From: Pseudomonas fluorescens
GTDB lineage: Bacteria; Pseudomonadota; Gammaproteobacteria; Pseudomonadales; Pseudomonadaceae
Direction: 5' to 3'
DNA length: 64,000 bases
Assembly (NCBI RefSeq): GCF_001307275.1
Contig: NZ_CP012831.1
Location: 868,001-932,000, forward strand
The position numbers and the translations under genes are program-made. The notes beneath the pieces are model-generated. The model was given only the letters and a program-made list of their open reading frames with translations, did no database searches and was not told the DNA's origin. Below are positions 63,329 to 64,000 of the stretch, one piece after another. Positions within the stretch are counted from its first letter, which is position 1. Every line of letters begins with the position of its first letter.

Positions 63329-63517
63329 ATGGCCGTCATGCGCGTAAAAGCATCCAACAGCAAAGCAAAGCCAGCTCCAGCCGTTGAAACCAGCGAGTCG
63401 ATCAACGACCAGATCGCTGCGTTCCTCAAGTCCGGCGGCGAGATCCAGCAAATTGCCAAAGGCGTCAGCGGCCAGACATTCGGCCCGTCCAAGCAGATCA
63501 GCCTGGGCAAGAAGTAA
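63329..63517 (+). CDS. Small conserved-looking protein with a SutA-like motif
   Basis: A 62-residue basic protein, or 59 if ATG 63338 is used; AGG lies 3 and 12 bases before the two starts. An Ala/Lys/Pro-rich N-terminus (MRVKASNSKAKPAPA) leads to ESINDQIAAFLKSGGEIQQI and ends FGPSKQISLGKK. The piece AFLKSGGEIQQI resembles the C-terminal part of the RNA polymerase-binding regulator SutA, from memory. Function is otherwise unknown. It stands alone between two longer intergenic regions. Confidence 0.75.
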   Translation: MAVMRVKASNSKAKPAPAVETSESINDQIAAFLKSGGEIQQIAKGVSGQTFGPSKQISLGKK

Positions 63518-63707
63518 CCTGCGCGTCACCTGGTCCCAAAGCGCTTTGAGCTTCGAAGCGCTTGGACTGGAACCCTCCCCCGCCCTATCCATTTCCCATG
63601 AATCGACGAACGGCCTTCACTGCCGATCATTCGCCGGTATCCTTGCACCTCTCTAGCTCAAGCGTTTCAGCTTAGTTCCTGCTCCTCGCTATTTCATGGA
63701 GTGAAGC

Positions 63708-64000
63708 ATGCGTATTCCTATTGTTGCGCTGGCGATCAGCCTGCTGACGTGCTCCCTCGCCCAGGGGCAGGTGTTCCAACGCGAACTCGGCGACTTCGAC
63801 CTCAAACTGGGCACCACCCCCAGCCGCAGCATGGCCCAGGGCCTGGTCACACCGTCGAGCACCGGTTCGTTTCATGGTGGGTTGGACCTGAGCCACGACA
63901 GCGGTTGGTATGTTGGCCAGTGGTCACCCAGCGCCGGCGTGTCCGCTGATCTGGAGGTGGATTCCTACATCGGCTTTAAACAACCCTTCGACCAGACCCT
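63708..64000 (+). CDS. TorF-family putative porin (5' part only)
   Basis: ATG 63708 with GGAG six bases upstream opens a frame that is still open at the window end. The visible 97 residues show a signal peptide (MRIPIVALAISLLTCSLAQG) and then beta-rich sequence: LGTTPSRSMAQGL, GGLDLSHDSGWYVGQW and ADLEVDSYIGFK. This pattern belongs to the TorF / CHP02001 outer-membrane protein family. The function is unknown. Confidence 0.75.
   Translation, partial: MRIPIVALAISLLTCSLAQGQVFQRELGDFDLKLGTTPSRSMAQGLVTPSSTGSFHGGLDLSHDSGWYVGQWSPSAGVSADLEVDSYIGFKQPFDQT

Noticed and set aside
63539..63563. AAGCGCTT repeated around a 9-base spacer as terminator of the small gene
   Set aside because: The repeated unit is itself a palindrome, the stem is only 8 bp and no T run follows, so it is not convincing.
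1..64000. Search for tRNA, rRNA, insertion sequences, prophage or CRISPR
   Set aside because: Nothing with the required structure or genes was seen on reading both strands.

Overview
The window is a high-GC chromosomal segment from a Pseudomonas of the fluorescens group. The evidence is the gene content (flgFGHIJKL, phhRABC, gbuR-gbuA with its transporters, a LapA/MapA-type adhesin with its own type I secretion system) and the many intergenic REP/REPIN palindromes typical of that group. No rRNA, tRNA, CRISPR array, insertion sequence or prophage gene was found. Both ends cut genes: flgL at the left and a TorF-type outer-membrane protein at the right.

1-7.4 kb (minus strand): the flagellar operon flgF-G-H-I-J-K-L (rod, L- and P-ring, rod-cap muramidase, hook-associated proteins) behind a good sigma-54 type promoter. 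7.5-16 kb (minus): seven tightly overlapping genes, reading VioA-like aminotransferase, WbqC-like protein, a divergent PLP-fold protein, GNAT acyltransferase, PhyH-type Fe(II)/2-oxoglutarate dioxygenase, SAM methyltransferase and a very large multidomain glycosyltransferase. This looks like a nucleotide-sugar modification and transfer pathway, most likely for flagellin glycan, and is one of the two most interesting parts of the window. 16.1-20.5 kb: phenylalanine/tyrosine catabolism, with phhR divergent from phhABC and two TyrR/PhhR-type boxes between them.

20.7-37 kb: housekeeping and accessory genes: nitroreductase, TrkH, two AraC regulators, an Mpo1-like + HD-domain oxygenase-like gene pair, a metallophosphoesterase, an EamA transporter, a SelT/W/H-like protein, a PlpD-type patatin autotransporter, a FimV-like protein, a MarR regulator, RecQ, a UPF0149 protein and a DUF454 protein. 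37-51.2 kb: a 2855-residue RTX adhesin with an N-terminal retention module and a TAAG LapG-type cleavage motif, divergent from its TolC/ABC/HlyD exporter.

51.3-57.7 kb: a DTW-domain tRNA-modifying enzyme, then gbuR/gbuA (4-guanidinobutyrate catabolism) followed by a SnoaL-like protein, an NCS1 permease and a sodium:solute symporter. 57.8-58.1 kb: an easily missed 42-codon gene with a candidate ANR box upstream and a strong terminator downstream. It occupies the position where P. aeruginosa carries the PA1414/SicX locus, and is the second highlight. 58.1-64 kb: LysR/MFS divergent pair, a second NCS1 permease, a CvfB-type S1 RNA-binding protein, a small protein with a SutA-like motif, and the start of a TorF-family porin.
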